Shown: positions 11,113-21,850, counted from the first letter of the stretch. The stretch: DNA of 64,000 bases from Agrypnia vestita (GCA_016648135.1 JADDOH010003981.1:1-64000), one strand, 5' to 3'. Notes: generated by a model from the letters alone, not told the origin. A program made the numbers and translations.

Positions 11113-11721
11113 TTTTTTATTTTTTTATTTTGTGAATCTCAACAGTATACAATTTATTATAATAATACAAAACGTATTGGGTAATTCGTAGACCAATAAT
11201 AGATATCCACGGCATAAAATGTTAAGTCAAGCAATAAAGAGAACATATATTAAATAGAGGGATAGGAGTGGGAGTTAGAGGGCGAAGTGGAGTGAGGTGT
11301 ATGGGATTGTGGCTGAGTGGAGTGCGTGTGTATTCTGTGCGTGACGTTGTATACAGATATGGGGGTATGTGTAAAGAGTGATGAGAGTTTGGCTGTGGTG
11401 TGTGTATGATGATGGTCGGTCTCAGTTAATCCGGTGAAGATATAGAAACAAGTAATATAAGCGGTTTATGTACGATTTTTAAGAGCTGAGATGTTGGTAT
11501 TAAATATATCAATGTCATTGAAGTGGTCATTGTATGCTTTGCATGTTCGCTGGATGAATGAGTTCTGTGCATAAGAAGTTCTGCTTATGGGTACATGGAA
11601 GAGCACGGACTGTCGGGTTCGCCTTGGTGGACAGTGGAGAGAAACCAGCTCCAATTGGCTGGGACAGTCAATATGTCCGTGAAGTAACTTGAAAAGTAGT
11701 ATTTGATCAGCTCGTAAATCG
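11113..11721 (-). mobile_element. 5'-truncated LINE (CR1/L2/Jockey-like), 3' end
   Basis: The minus-strand frame, open from about 11721, reads ILLFKLLHGHIDCPSQLELV, then PPRRTRQSVLFHVPISRTSY and FIQRTCKAYN, closing near 11466. The pattern of a -LL--L-G-ID-P--L- block, a VP-R--R----FH-P--RT-Y block, then R--YN---DIF is the C-terminal tail of CR1/L2/Jockey-group retrotransposon proteins. A ~350-base untranslated tail ends in a poly(A) tract (plus-strand T-run at 11111). Flanking tgaatctt at 11105-11112 and 11722-11729 is a plausible target-site duplication. A related untranslated tail lies at 24120-24340. Confidence 0.75.
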
Positions 11722-12244
11722 TGAATCTTGCTACACCATCAAGTTAATAAGACCAAACCAGCCACAACTCTAGCTGAATAAGTAATTATTATTAAGTTGT
11801 TCTAATTTAATATTATGTTTTGTAAGGCAAATAAATTAACGAATTATTCTGGAATACATTAAAAACTTTGTTGAAAAGACTGTTCCGCTTTTTGTGCCGG
11901 CAAAACTGCGCGTAATTTCATTTCGCAAGTTGAAAACAATTAATATGCCAAAACAATCGTAATTTCCAACTATTTAATAGAAACAGACAAGAGTTTTAGT
12001 AAACATCGGGCGTAACTATTTAGCATTTACACAAAAGAAGTTCACGGCCAATTCGTTTTTTTAAGTAAAATATAAAACAACCAAAATCTTAAATACATCT
12101 TTCAAATATATAAAATGACACGATATAACGGTTAAAAAAATTGTAAAATAAGAAAAAATGTAAAAGTTTTCGATTTCCATTGTTGTAATCAAGGATAGAT
12201 TTTTTATATCAAATTTGTACAGAGATGACTAAACTATATTTTTA

Positions 12245-12640
12245 AGTGTAGCACTGGACGTTTTTGAAAGGAAAATTTTGAGGCGTATCTTTTAACCGGT
12301 TCTAGAAAATGGACTTTGGCGCATACGTTACAACAATGAGCTCTATACTCTGTTTAAGGAGCCAAACGTCACAAAATTTATAAAACTAGGAAGACTTCGG
12401 TGACTCAGTCACATGGAGAGAATGTCGGAGCATCAAGCACCAATTTCCCTGCTGGATTCAAGGCCAATAGGGCGAAGGAGCTTAGAAAGGCCAAAATTAA
12501 GTTGGAGTGACAACGTCCTCAAAGGCATATCTGCCTTGGAGCTTCGGAACTGGAGAGAGCTGGCACTAGACCGAGATGAGTGGAGGAAGACCCAGAGTGA
12601 TGATGATGATGAGATTTTAAGGTGTAGGAAATGAGTCACA
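12245..12640 (+). pseudogene. LINE ORF2 C-terminal relic
   Basis: The translation begins VFERKILRRIF, then after a stop NGLWRIRYNNELYTLF. A frame at 12413-12634 gives RSLERPKLSWSDNVLKG and LALDRDEWRKTQSDDDDE. These are the connection and tail segments after a LINE reverse transcriptase (FERKILR-I, GRP-L-W-DNV, A-DR-EWR). The same family is present in reverse at 50275-51090, where the catalytic part also survives. In-frame stops and shifts mark it as dead. The gatgatgatgatgag end is a typical 3' microsatellite tail. Confidence 0.75.
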
Positions 12641-12838
12641 TAGGAATAATTACCCCCCACCCTAGCAAAGGCATCACCCCTTACCGTCCTCAAAGGCATC
12701 TCTGCCTTGGAGCTTCGGAACTGGAGAGAGCTAGCACTAGACCGAGATGAGTGGAGGAGTACCCAGAGTGATGATGATGATGAGATTTTAAGGTGTAGAA
12801 AATGAGTCACATAGAAATAATTACCTCCCACCCTAGCG
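12513..12838 (+). repeat. Tandem duplication of the LINE 3' end
   Basis: A ~154-base segment (12513-12666: cgtcctcaaaggcat to ccaccctagc) is repeated at 12685-12838 with few differences, separated by 18 bases. The period is 172 bases. It includes the (GATGAT)n tail and downstream bases, so the duplication followed insertion. Confidence 0.85.
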
Positions 12839-12917
12839 TTTATCTAATCAAATATTTAAACAGAAATTAAATTATTTATTCTTGCATAATTTAATCCCCT
12901 AGTAAAATATATGTATT

Positions 12918-13110
12918 TTTTCTTCTTCAATGGTCCTACAGCTCAAATCAAGCTTGGTCCTCTATCAGACCTCGCCTCCTCCTGTCTCCATCTGTATGTC
13001 ATCCGCAGTATTTGATCCGCATCCCTTTTCACTGCAGCCTAGGTCTGCCGACTCTTCTTCTTCCACACGGATGTCCCTCAGGGATCCTCCACGCCCATCT
13101 TAGTCTACTC
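12918..13110 (-). pseudogene. LINE ORF2 C-terminal relic
   Basis: The minus-strand translation contains RIPEGHPCGRRRVGRPRLQ, then after a stop a basic W/DR-type tail (GDRRRRGLIEDQAWFEL). It matches the order of the plus-strand fragment at 39340-39605 (RRIRKGHPVEEE, GRPRMRW). Several stops; dead. Confidence 0.55.
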
Positions 13111-13489
13111 AGTCGAGTTTGTACAGAGAGCTTATGTATTCGATGTATTTTTTAAAGTCTTATTTTTTTAGGAGACATTATAAGACAAAGAATTTTTTTC
13201 TAACCGAGTCTCATAAATAAAAATACCTTAACGTGACAAAGCGCGACTAACTTGGGGCATATTTTTTGGATGTCTTCGGGAAACCTTGACCAACCGTGTC
13301 CATATACCTAAGCAGTAACCCGGGGGTTCAGAGGTCCTGCAACAATTATACTATAAATTTTGTATTAAGTAGAATTGTTTAATATGGGATTGATAGGGGC
13401 TGAAGACTTGGCAGTGCATCGCGTCAATGGGAGGGTTTTGTGACCGCTATATGCTTCAGCGTGGGGGCGGAAATTTAAGAAGAAGATAA

Positions 13490-14280
13490 CAAAATACATA
13501 AATAACAGCAAAGGATAAAACAATAAATTTCATACTAGGGGAGGTTGCTAGTAGCTACACTTTTGCGAATATATTTATGGAGGCCGAACAACTTGACAAT
13601 ATTAAAAAGCCTTGAAATATGTATGTTTTATGTATACAATTTTTTTTCACATTTGTAAGTTTTATTTCATAAAGTTATGAAATAAAATTTCTTAAATTAA
13701 AAAAAAAATCACTTTCGTACGTGGGCTCTTATACGTGTGATCACTATACGTCACGCAGAAAAATTAAAAGTGCTAAATTCATTGAGGCAAAGATTATTAA
13801 AAAGTAAAGAAATTTATAAATTTGCTCCACTGACACCAGACGACAAGCATGTGATATTAAATTGTATAAAACTGCTTAAAGGTGAAGTCCACGCCATAAA
13901 CGGGACGGTAGGGGGATGAAAGGGGTATAAACAGTTAATCCGAGTCTCAAAAAAGCTCGGACCGTAACAACCCCTTTGATCATTTTAGGTGTCTATTTGC
14001 CAACCTCCGCTTCGCGGACACTGTCAACATCATAAAAAAAGGCTTTTTATTAGACCTCTCTGTGTGACAAATAATTTTACAGTTTTAACCCATTTTAGGA
14101 ATTAAAATATTCTTTTTAGAGAGAAATATTCAGAAACACATAAATTCAATAATTTATATTGCTTTATCCATTGAAAGCATTATTTATTGATTGTTAAAAA
14201 AAAACACCAATGAAATTGTATAAAAATTTTCCACTGGCAAGTTTATTGACTTGACGAAGCAAATCACATGTTTTTTTTTT
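13490..14280. other. No gene recognised
   Basis: A 60-codon frame at 13737-13919 (+), with KLLKGEVHAINGTVGG at its end, has no domain I recognise. Flanks are AT-rich, with cctccgcttcgcgg near 14001. No supported feature. Confidence 0.3.
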
Positions 14281-14284
14281 CCAT

Positions 14285-14455
14285 TTTGTGTTTTCTGGGA
14301 TATTTCGCCACGATTCTATGACCTTTCTAGCCAACGTTTCAGAACCTATTGAAGGGTCCAACAGCAAGGCTTATAGAATACAAAGGGATCCAAAACGTTG
14401 GTCGTAGAAACACTTAAAATACCCCAGAAAACACAAACCAGAAGACCATTCCAAA
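14285..14455. mobile_element. PLE terminal-repeat relic, inverted arms
   Basis: The outer arms tttgtgttttctgggatatt (from 14285) and aataccccagaaaacacaaa (to about 14437) are inverted copies. This is the same flank grammar as 5699-5827 and 63530-63560. Inside, both strands show remnants of the hammerhead-type box (ctgaaacgttggctag on the minus strand near 14320-14335, aaaacgttggtcg on the plus strand near 14391). The core is too degraded to fold. Confidence 0.55.
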
Positions 14456-14952
14456 GCTTGCGTTGCAGAAATGTTTTCAACAATGGCGGATCCGCAGGGA
14501 GAAATGCGTGCATTTTTAAAGGGACAACTTAAAATAAAAATAGTGTGTATGAATAAATGTTTTTCTAAATACAGTAGCATATACGCAACCTTCACAAGAA
14601 GAGGAAGAACTTACTGAACGGTAACCCATTTTCACTGATTTAAAATTTATTACGCACTTTTTTTTAAATTTCAGTTTGCATTATATTCTTGTCATTGTTT
14701 TTTTAGCATTTCTAAAAAAAATACAAAAATACTTTTTCTGTATTTCTTAAATAATTTAAAAAAACAAACTTACTCGAGTGTAACACGCAGATATGCATGT
14801 ACGGCACACTGAAGTTAATTCCTTTCACTTGCCTTGCACGCGGATTCGCGTGATAACTATTTACATAGGGTGCCAGACAACCACCCGATATCCAACTGCC
14901 CGACAGCCAATTGCAGATTAAGCTAGGACAACAAAAAGGTGTGTAAAAACAG

Positions 14953-15072
14953 AATGGGTCTAGACTGGTTGACTCATGCAGAAGCAGCGCAAGACAGGGG
15001 AATATGAAAGCTCCTTGTCGAGTCTTTGGGCCCTCGACCCTACTAAGATAAGCGGATGCAGATGATGATGAC
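14953..15072 (+). pseudogene. LINE C-terminal fragment
   Basis: The frame MGLDWLTHAEAAQDRG followed by a short tail and gatgatgatg matches the end of RTE-type LINE proteins (W---A--AQDR--W). Very short and 5'-truncated. Confidence 0.5.
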
Positions 15073-15454
15073 CGGTGGACAGCAATAGGAATTACAGGAT
15101 TAAGGATGCTAGCAATTACTTTTCTGATCTGATTCGGTTTCCTGTTTCTCTTCAGAGTTCCATAATATAGCCGAGCGGCGAGGTGTTTCTTTTTCTAATA
15201 AATGTCTTAGGAACACTCGCGAATTATTTTTGTAAGCGATACACATGGCGACTTATTAAGGATTGAACTTTGGTGAAATTCTTTTCTAGCAGATAAAAGG
15301 TAAATAGATATTTAAGTATATAGGATAAAGGACATTTGAGAGGAAAGGATCTTAACGCCGATTTTTATTCCGTATTTCAAACGGCGCTAACAATAATGAT
15401 GAAATATAACTAAAAAAATTTACTCGAATTGGCATAAAATACTTGCTGTTATCT

Positions 15455-15529
15455 TGTTCTTAAACCTACTGATGCATATAGACCTCTTCCATCTTTCTTT
15501 GTTGTTTGCTAGTTGTAGCCATTTCTTCC

Positions 15530-15565
<36 letters not shown>

Positions 15566-15765
15566 ACAACAACTATATCGTTGGCCCATCTCTTCTGAGG
15601 TCTTCCAATGCCTCTTTTATTTTTTCAAGGTCTCCACTTCAGAACTCTGGTATTCATTCTTGTAACATCCTGCCCTGCAACTGCCTATTGCAATTTTAGC
15701 TTCGCTAGACGATCCATGATATCCACTTCTCTAGATCTGCGCCTAATTTCATAATATATTATTAC
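15455..15765 (-). pseudogene. LINE C-terminal relic containing poly(G)
   Basis: The minus-strand translation gives RGIGRPQKRWANDIVVV, then a homopolymeric glycine-type stretch, then WKKWLQLANNKERWKRSICI. GRP--RW-(N/D)DIV followed by W-Q-A-(D/N)-W is the LINE tail signature, and the poly(G) lies exactly between its two halves. Thus the C-run arose inside an ordinary LINE copy. Confidence 0.65.
15531..15562. repeat. (C)32 homopolymer
   Basis: Thirty-two consecutive C on the plus strand, so G32 on the minus strand. It could form a G-quadruplex. Length may be affected by sequencing error, because such runs are hard to call. Confidence 0.9.
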
Positions 15766-15773
15766 TAGCTGTG

Positions 15774-16250
15774 CCCGCGCGGCTTCGCACGCGTAGATTT
15801 TTAGTACACTGTTTGGATCGTCATAGAACTTTCACGAACCTTCTAGAACATTCTCCTTCCAGAACTTTCGAGAAATTTATTGAATGTACAGGAACCTTCT
15901 AGACACACCGACACATTCCGCCACTCAGTCTAGAACCTTATAGAACTTTCGGGAATTTTCTCCTTCCAGAACTTTCTAGAGCAGGTTTTTCCGGAACCTT
16001 CTAGACTCACCGACAGTCGGCGCACCTAATTTGAAACAATTTGAGGCTTTTGTGGCCTTCCCATAACAAAACAAGAAAGCACATTTTCGTCACCCACTCC
16101 CACCCACGTACAGCCAACCCCACCAAACTCGTATATTTTTGATGTAACACCAAGGGCTATCCACCACCATAACCACTGGTGGGTGGTTGTGGCTTGTTGT
16201 GGAGAAAACTTGGCGGGTAGGGAAACATGGGTTTCTTTTTATATATATAT
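15774..16250 (-). repeat. Family B dispersed repeat, copy 1
   Basis: It starts ctagctgtgcccgcgcggct and ends near gtagggaaacatgggtttct. The interior has repeated ttctagaa-cattctccttcc motifs, then cacccactcccacccac and accaccataaccactggtgg. A reverse-complement relative is at 45858-46225. The cccgcg-cggcttcgc head is common on insect non-autonomous and LINE-derived repeats. No coding capacity. Confidence 0.65.
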
Positions 16251-16265
16251 GTTAATATTAAGATT

Positions 16266-16313
16266 TACGCGGGTAAAAGATGAAGAATTATTTTCTAGGA
16301 TAACCCGCGTATT
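16266..16313. repeat. Hairpin beside (TA)n
   Basis: acgcgggt (16266-16273) and acccgcgt (16306-16313) are perfect inverse complements around a ~32-base AT-rich loop. A further inverted acccgcgtc lies at 16434, across the (TA)n tract, so three phases of the same end motif surround the microsatellite. Confidence 0.6.
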
Positions 16314-16320
16314 GTATAAT

Positions 16321-16324
<4 letters not shown>

Positions 16325-16375
<51 letters not shown>
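16325..16375. repeat. (TA)n microsatellite
   Basis: About 25 uninterrupted TA units. Confidence 0.95.
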
Positions 16376-16378
<3 letters not shown>

Positions 16379-16461
16379 ATAATGAAGGTTTTCACGGGTG
16401 TTAGAAATGTTAGTATTAATTTCTTTGGGGGTAACCCGCGTCAAAATCTGGTCCTCAGAAG

Positions 16462-16495
16462 GACGTTTCGCCTGAATCACAACAGGCATCTTCAG
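16462..16495 (-). ncRNA. Hammerhead-like motif (PLE type)
   Basis: On the minus strand: CTGAAGA, one unpaired T, stem II GCCTG / CAGGC with an 8-base loop, then GAAACGTC. This fits CUGANGA - stem II - GAAA - ACGU stem III - cleavage base C. Stem I pairing is not preserved. Intact core, probably not active alone. Confidence 0.5.
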
Positions 16496-16599
16496 GTTGT
16501 CTTGTTAATAAATTTCCGTCACGAGGGGCAGTGCAAGCACGTCCGTTCGTATCGGAAGCTTATTACCAAGGTAATAAGATAATAAGATAATACCAAGGC

Positions 16600-17060
16600 G
16601 ACAAGACTACAACACACACACGTTCACCACTTTGAAGACTACAAAGTGTACACTACGTGAAGTAATTGTAGTACTATGAAATGAGGTGAAGTAACATTTG
16701 GCGACCTAAAAAAATAAAAAATAAAAAGGTCGCCAACCAGATTGCTTCGTTCGGTCCCAAAATTTGGGGGGGGGGTTGTTTCCAGAGTTTCTTCATTATC
16801 TACATCCCAAAAATTTCACGTTTAAAATGTACTGTTTAATGTATGTGCTCATATTTTCGACAACTTCAAAGTGTGTATACTTTGTAGTGTTCGCTTTGAA
16901 ATGAAGTGTACTATTTGAAGTATATACTTTCAATAACTTTAAAGTATGTGTAGTTTGTAGTGTGCACTACACTTCAAAACGTGTAAAGTGTGCACTTCAA
17001 TGTAATATAGTACTACATTGTAGTAGTGAGTACAGAGCGAATCCATCACTACCACAATGT
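16600..17060. repeat. Cluster of diverged cacttcaaagtgta motifs
   Basis: Many variants of acttc-aaagtgta and its complement (tttgaagtgtac, tactttgtagtg, gtgcacttc) crowd this region in both orientations, around an inserted homopolymer (ggggggggg near 16770). Irregular spacing suggests degenerate palindromic simple sequence. Function unknown. Confidence 0.45.
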
Positions 17061-17099
17061 ACTGCTTATACTTGATATTGATTTTATACAATTATTTAT

Positions 17100-17588
17100 A
17101 CATCAAAATTTTTTTTTATAAAAGACTATATCATTATAGTCATCATCACGCTCATGCGTGAACCAATAAATAAATTTAAACGTGGCAGATATAGCCACGC
17201 CAGCTCTGCTTCGATCCCCTCTATTGTGCGAACTTCTTGACCTCCCTGTACAATAGCAAGGTGATCGCTTTTCTAATGCCGTTTAATCATTCTTCCTAAT
17301 TACAAAGCCATCCTGCATTTGGCTTGTTAGGCGCTCCGACTGTCTGGTTCGATTAATGACGCGGTTAAATAATCCAGGTCTCTGGGTCTATCGCAGGAGG
17401 CAGAGCGGCGCGCGTCAGTTAGTCCATTAATCATGCGAACGCTCGGAAAATCAACTCTGGCAACCCCCATGCTCGCTGCCATTTTGCAAAGTTTTATGTA
17501 TCATTTTAAGGGATAGAATTGCACGAACACAAAAAAATGCTCATTTTGTGACTAGAAAATCAATTTACTCCACGGACCGCCAAAATAT
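17100..17588. other. Non-repetitive stretch, no gene recognised
   Basis: Base composition is more balanced than the surroundings, and I see no second copy in the window. Possibly unique host non-coding sequence. Confidence 0.3.
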
Positions 17589-18105
17589 TGTCACGAGTCG
17601 TGGCTGCGGGAGGAATTCATGAAAACACTGTAAATTAATTAGCGATTTATTCATTAACTATTCAATGTACAAAGCCACTTAACAGTATTAAACTTTACGC
17701 TGTTCTTTAAATTAACTTTCGCAATATATCACTCGTAAATAAACACTTTATTGTCGCTGGGTAACACGTACTTAACATTCACTAGAACATTTCATCCGAT
17801 TGTCGCTGCTTTAATCGCTTATTTACTTTACTCGATTATTCGCACCGGTTTATCGCTGGCCACTTTGGGCATCGTCTTGCGCACCTGTGAGTACTTCGCG
17901 GCTAATTTGAACTGTCAACGCGACAACAACAACAACCCCCGCGCCACGGCCGGCGTTGTATTTCGTAATTTGCACCAATTATCACTAGAATATTTTCTGC
18001 ACTTTTGTTTATCGCCATGTCGGTTCACTCTAGAAAATTCCGCACGCAGGTACCCACTCTGCCGCTTGTCTCTCGCGCCGGTCCGTTAGTTTATATCTCT
18101 GTTTT
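17589..18105 (-). mobile_element. Solo-LTR-like segment, partial
   Basis: The plus-strand start tgtcacgagtcgtggctgcg and following gaaaacactgtaaattaatt match 47654 onward. Read on the minus strand, a TATA-like gatataaac (about 18087-18095) precedes a GC-rich leader that ends in cgtgaca, the LTR 3' end. Related segments are at 30100-30681 (+), 47654-48275 (-) and 62085-62400 (-). The U3 side is not recognisable here. No gag-pol is nearby. Confidence 0.55.
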
Positions 18106-18109
18106 ATAA

Positions 18110-18594
18110 TTTTATGTTCTGTAATAGTCTGAAAAATATATGGTTTTACACAATATTGTAAGAAAATATAAAGTTATTATAATTAGTTGATTTTTATACC
18201 TATACATTTATGTATTATGATCAATGCCTTCGTTGGCTTTTACATTTATAGCAACTTTTTTTTAAATCAAGTAGCTAGTAGCAAAAATTTCGGAAGAGTC
18301 TTTTGCATTAAATTTTGAAAATTTTATATAGTTTACACTCTGGGTGAAATGTTAACATTAAACGTCATCAATATTCGCATTTTTTTTAAATATTTCTGTT
18401 TGACTAGTTTTTTTAACATTTTTATTATATTTTAAATGTAATATTTTTATGAGGTATATTTTAGTTTGATGATGGTTGCCCAAATTATTATATATACAGA
18501 TATATTCAATTTCAGGTGCACGTGCCTAAATATATCAATACTTCTGTGCTTATACTTATATATTTGTCGCGTTAGGTGTGTGTAGTGTGAGTGT
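18110..18594. other. AT-rich stretch, no gene recognised
   Basis: No features I can support. Confidence 0.3.
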
Positions 18595-18945
18595 TCTGAG
18601 AGAAAAAAATGCCCACCCGTCCAAAGACATCTTCTTGCGTTGGCACGTTAGATGTATTGTGCGAGCGGCGCTTGTGTTTGTGTGAGATGATTCAGCAGAG
18701 GTAGGACGAGCAGATGAATACAGGTCATAAATTATACTCACGATAAACAGTGAAAATTGTTTATTGGCACAAAAAATTTTACAGACATGGCGTTGGATAC
18801 AGAAATATTGCTTGCGGTGGCTACGGCGGTCGGCGAAAGAGTGAATCGGCACTCGGGAGTCGGGACCTGGTTAACCTCATCGGGCCCCTGATTGGTGGGT
18901 ATCGCTGGATGCGTCTGAACCATCACATATGCATATTTTTTTGTT
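18595..18945. repeat. Family E dispersed repeat, copy 1
   Basis: Shares with 46772-47035 the blocks aaaatgcccacccgtccaa, ga-tcagcagaggta, acaga-(a)tggcgtt, acagaaatattg and ggctacggcggtcggcga. A 65-codon plus-strand frame reading MALDTEILLAVATAVGERV is broken at the same place in the other copy, so coding status is unsupported. Confidence 0.6.
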
Positions 18946-18949
18946 GACA

Positions 18950-19425
18950 TTAAATTAATCTAGATTGAATTCTTCCATTATAAGTTTTTTCGTACTCAAA
19001 ATATAAAGTGCTCGTTTTAAATCGTATTACATTTTTCATTGTTTATTTTAAAAATCCTTGAATAACATATTACTGAAATATCATTTTAAAACAGACAATT
19101 CATCAACAGAGGCTTACAACATGTACTTTCGCCAGATCATATTGGTACAGTACTTATGTAAGCCGCGTAAGTAGACTTACGTAGAACTGTGTAGGCCCCG
19201 TGGTAATGCTAAGCTCTGCTTTCGAGTTGTCAAGTACTTGCAGTACGGCATGATAACCAACCAACCCACAGATAAATTAAGTCAAGGACTTCAATGCGTT
19301 TTCCTCGTTTCTGACTGAGGTTCTACTACTTTTTTTGTTTAAATTTATTTTAAAACAAGTGAATAAAAAAATATTTAAAGACATGCTTTATTTGCATATA
19401 TTCGCAATAGATTTTTTTTACAGTG
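18950..19425. other. No gene recognised
   Basis: AT-rich with one balanced patch (19130-19270). No supported feature. Confidence 0.3.
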
Positions 19426-19429
19426 TTAG

Positions 19430-19730
19430 TTAAATAAGTATAAACCATTACCAGATTTTAGGTCTATCGGTTTCAAGACGTACCCGTCTCTTCATCAGAA
19501 CCAACACTACACTACTATGTTCAAAACACTATACACCACAACCTGTTAACCTTTCACCAATATGTATCACATGCGTGTTAATCTTGTTTAAGACTAGCAT
19601 GCACTAACTTACCTACAGAACTATCAGGAATCTACGAGGGAGAGGGAGTGAGAGGAGGCGGGGTCTAATGTGGGTGTTACCAAATATTTTGTGAAAGTTA
19701 AATTGAACAAAGAGATGTATGGAAAATGAT
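19430..19730 (-). mobile_element. PLE terminal repeat, family 1 copy 1
   Basis: Co-linear with 40855-41125: taaaccatta(c)ccag, the hammerhead-like box, acatgcgtgttaatcttgtt, agactagcatgcactaactt, atcaggaatct, gggtgttaccaaat and gtgaaagttaaattgaac. The sense strand is minus because the ribozyme-like core reads on minus. No protein-coding part is attached. Confidence 0.6.
19461..19502 (-). ncRNA. Hammerhead-like motif (PLE family 1)
   Basis: Minus strand: stem I GGTT / GACC (with one G-U), CTGATGA, an extra A, stem II AGACG / CGTCT around GGTA, GAAA, then CCGATA. Compared with the 40884-40925 copy, stem III is damaged (ACCGAT instead of ACCGGT). Confidence 0.55.
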
Positions 19731-19851
19731 TATTTATTAGAGGTGCTGTATTATTCACCGCTTGCTTCCCTAATGTAAAAAATTTCTAAATTATTTTTTT
19801 TACCTCGGCCATGCAGTCTAAAAATATTAAACACGTTGTTTTTAAGTTTAA

Positions 19852-20037
19852 GGACGGCGCCACACTACGCGGATTTTCCGCCACATCTCTTCAGTCTTGG
19901 AACGCGGCTACATTTCTTTCCACACAATATGCGCTTATCAAACACACTACGCGGACGATCGGTAGACCCGTTTGCTTTGCCGATTTTACGCGACGGAAAA
20001 AACGCGGCGGAAGATATGCGCAGTGTGGCGCCGGCCT
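19852..20037. mobile_element. MITE with long terminal inverted repeats
   Basis: Ends ggacggcgccacactacgcg (left) and gcgcagtgtggcgccggcc (right) are imperfect inverse complements over ~30 bases. Half copies are at 25917-26010 and 54020-54120. 186 bp, non-coding. Superfamily not determined, because target-site duplications are unclear. Confidence 0.65.
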
Positions 20038-20569
20038 AAAAAAAAATTTTAAGAGCCTGTTTTTCAGCTGTTTCCGCGGCTCTTGCTTACAAGTGACGTC
20101 ATTATTAATTTTAATCGAACATCCACATTGCGTAAATGTTGAAAGTTTCAGAGCTCTACCTAGTCGGGAAGTTGTTGAAAAATCAATTTCAATACACCAC
20201 TACAACAAACAATGAACGGCAAAGCGAGTCGAATAAGAGCATGCAATATAATTTGTGTTATCACAACTAAAAATCGAATGTTAAAGACAATGTGATCCGC
20301 GATGCTATTTGGTATCGAGTGCTAGATAATTGTAGACGTCACCTGAACAATGATGTATATCACATTTTGAAGATTTTTTAGGAACTTTTATAAATCAGCA
20401 TTTTTCTACCACAGAGCGCAATTCCTTCAGGTGGTGGAATATGCGTATTTTGACTATATTTGACAAAAATATTTTTAAAAAAATTATATATTGTTGTAAG
20501 GGTGACGTCATAGCATTGTATACATAATCGTTAATATGAGACATTGAGGCAAGTCAAATATATTTAATA

Positions 20570-20730
20570 GGAAAACACTTTGTTTTCACCACTAATTCGT
20601 TGAAAAAATTAATAATTATTCCGAATTTCCTAATCATCTTTTAGAAATGGATCATTCTTGTGATATAAACAAGGGTTTTCTTATTTAACTTACAAATTAT
20701 ACAGGATTTGAATTAAATAAGAAGTGAAAT
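20570..20730 (-). mobile_element. PLE end relic without ribozyme motif
   Basis: The left end, cactttgttttcaccacta, matches the outer boundary of 35990-36030. The right part, ggatcattcttgtgatataa then acaaattatacagg, matches 36340-36410. The middle, including the hammerhead-like box, is deleted. Confidence 0.45.
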
Positions 20731-20928
20731 AGAATTGAAAATTAGAAACATCCAGGTCCTTAATAGTCTATCTTTTAACATATTTTAAATTCGTTTTCAT
20801 ATTAGTAGGTACTTAATTATTTATTTATCACCCATATACTTTTTTTCTTTTTTGTTACTGTTTACACGTCGATTTTTAATTTTTAGTATATTCTGTATAC
20901 TGATGTAGGGACCACTGGCTCTTAAAAC

Positions 20929-21508
20929 ATGATGATAATCGATAAAATTTTAAAAAATAAATTAAAGAAAAAAATTATAATTCAATTATTATACAATTCA
21001 CAGATAAGTATGAGTAATAATAATTATTATTGGCGAAGAATTTTATATATTAATACATTTTCGACTCAAATTTCAAAACATCTACCGAAAAATATTAGAC
21101 CCGCATTTTACACAAATAATAATATAGGGAAACTCCTCATTAATTCAAAAGATAAAGATAATATATTTAACAATTCAAGTATGTATAAACTTTCGTTTAA
21201 TGATTGTATAGCGTTTTATATTGGAAAAACCAGTCGAAATTTGTATGTTAGAGAAAAAGAGCATATAAGGTGAATAATCATGGTTTTTCTGAATTTTTTA
21301 ATCTTTTATTAGAAAATGATCACGGTTACGGCAAAAATTTAGTACTTTATTTTTTACACATACAATTTTGGTTTGAAATTGAATAATTTAGAATCATTAG
21401 AAATTAGTATATAAAGCATGTAAAAGTAAACAAAATATTATTAATAATCAATTAAATTTAACTACTAGTCCAATTCTAAAAATATTTCCAATAATTGTAT
21501 GTAATCAA
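20929..21508 (+). pseudogene. Penelope-like element GIY-YIG endonuclease relic
   Basis: The frame 20929-21273 encodes the linker and endonuclease start of a Penelope-like retroelement. HLPKNIRPAFYTNNNIGKLL is the linker, followed by a GIY-YIG core: MYKL-(F)NDC at 21181 and FYIGKTSRNLYVREKEHIR through 21270. The reverse transcriptase that should precede it is absent, so the copy is 5'-truncated. A stop at 21271 ends the frame, but homology continues in another frame (FSEFFNLLLENDHGYG near 21287-21334, then a NLESLEI-like segment and ILKIF near 21480). Such endonucleases nick target DNA for retrotransposition. This copy is dead. A LINE inserted at 21520 separates it from its 3' hammerhead-like relic at 21949-21985. 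Confidence 0.85.
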
Positions 21509-21520
21509 GAATTTCAGCAA
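21509..21520. repeat. Target-site duplication, left
   Basis: gaatttcagcaa, identical to 21851-21862, flanks the LINE insertion. Confidence 0.85.
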
Positions 21521-21850
21521 ACTAACTAACTAACTAACTAACTAACCATCACGCCGTTTCCCTGCAGGGGTAGGCAGAGAGGATTGAACGCCACACTCTT
21601 CTATCCTGGCACACCACTTTTGCTTCGGCCACATTCATACATCGTCTCATACAATTTCTACGGTTGTTGCGGCTTTTAACGAGGCCATCCTCAAACACTT
21701 GTTGTATCTGATCTTGCCAGGTCTTTCGCGGAAGCCCTCTATTTCTGTTGCCTTCAACACTCGCCTCATATATTTTCTTAACCATCCTTTCCTCGTTCAT
21801 ACGTTCCACATGACCAAACCATCTCAGCACTCCTTCTTTATTCTGCCTAG
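21521..21850 (-). mobile_element. 5'-truncated LINE insertion, ORF end intact
   Basis: From the right edge the minus strand reads in frame QNKEGVLRWFGHVERMNEER, then GLPRKTWQDQIQQVFE and CQDRRVWRSILSAYP, to a stop near 21549. LRWFGHV-RM---R and G-PR-TW-D are the classic tail of RTE/R1-type LINE proteins. The 3' end is (GTTA)n, seen as actaactaac on the plus strand. The 12-bp target-site duplication and the undamaged frame show that this is a relatively young, strongly 5'-truncated insertion into an older PLE. Confidence 0.85.
21549..21850 (-). pseudogene. LINE ORF2 C-terminal fragment
   Basis: About 100 codons are open with no stop and no start of their own. This is the post-reverse-transcriptase tail only, so no enzyme is made. 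Other LINE tails in the window are more degraded. Confidence 0.75.

Noticed and set aside
16183..16489. Overlapping frames with YIYIYI repeats on both strands
   Set aside because: Produced by the (TA)n microsatellite.
18787..18947. N-terminus of a PIF/Harbinger-type transposase
   Set aside because: The alanine/valine-rich start is only vaguely similar, and the second copy (46870) does not keep the frame.
20521..20545. Further hammerhead-like core
   Set aside because: A gaggcaagtcaaa string lacks both stem II and the GAAA box.
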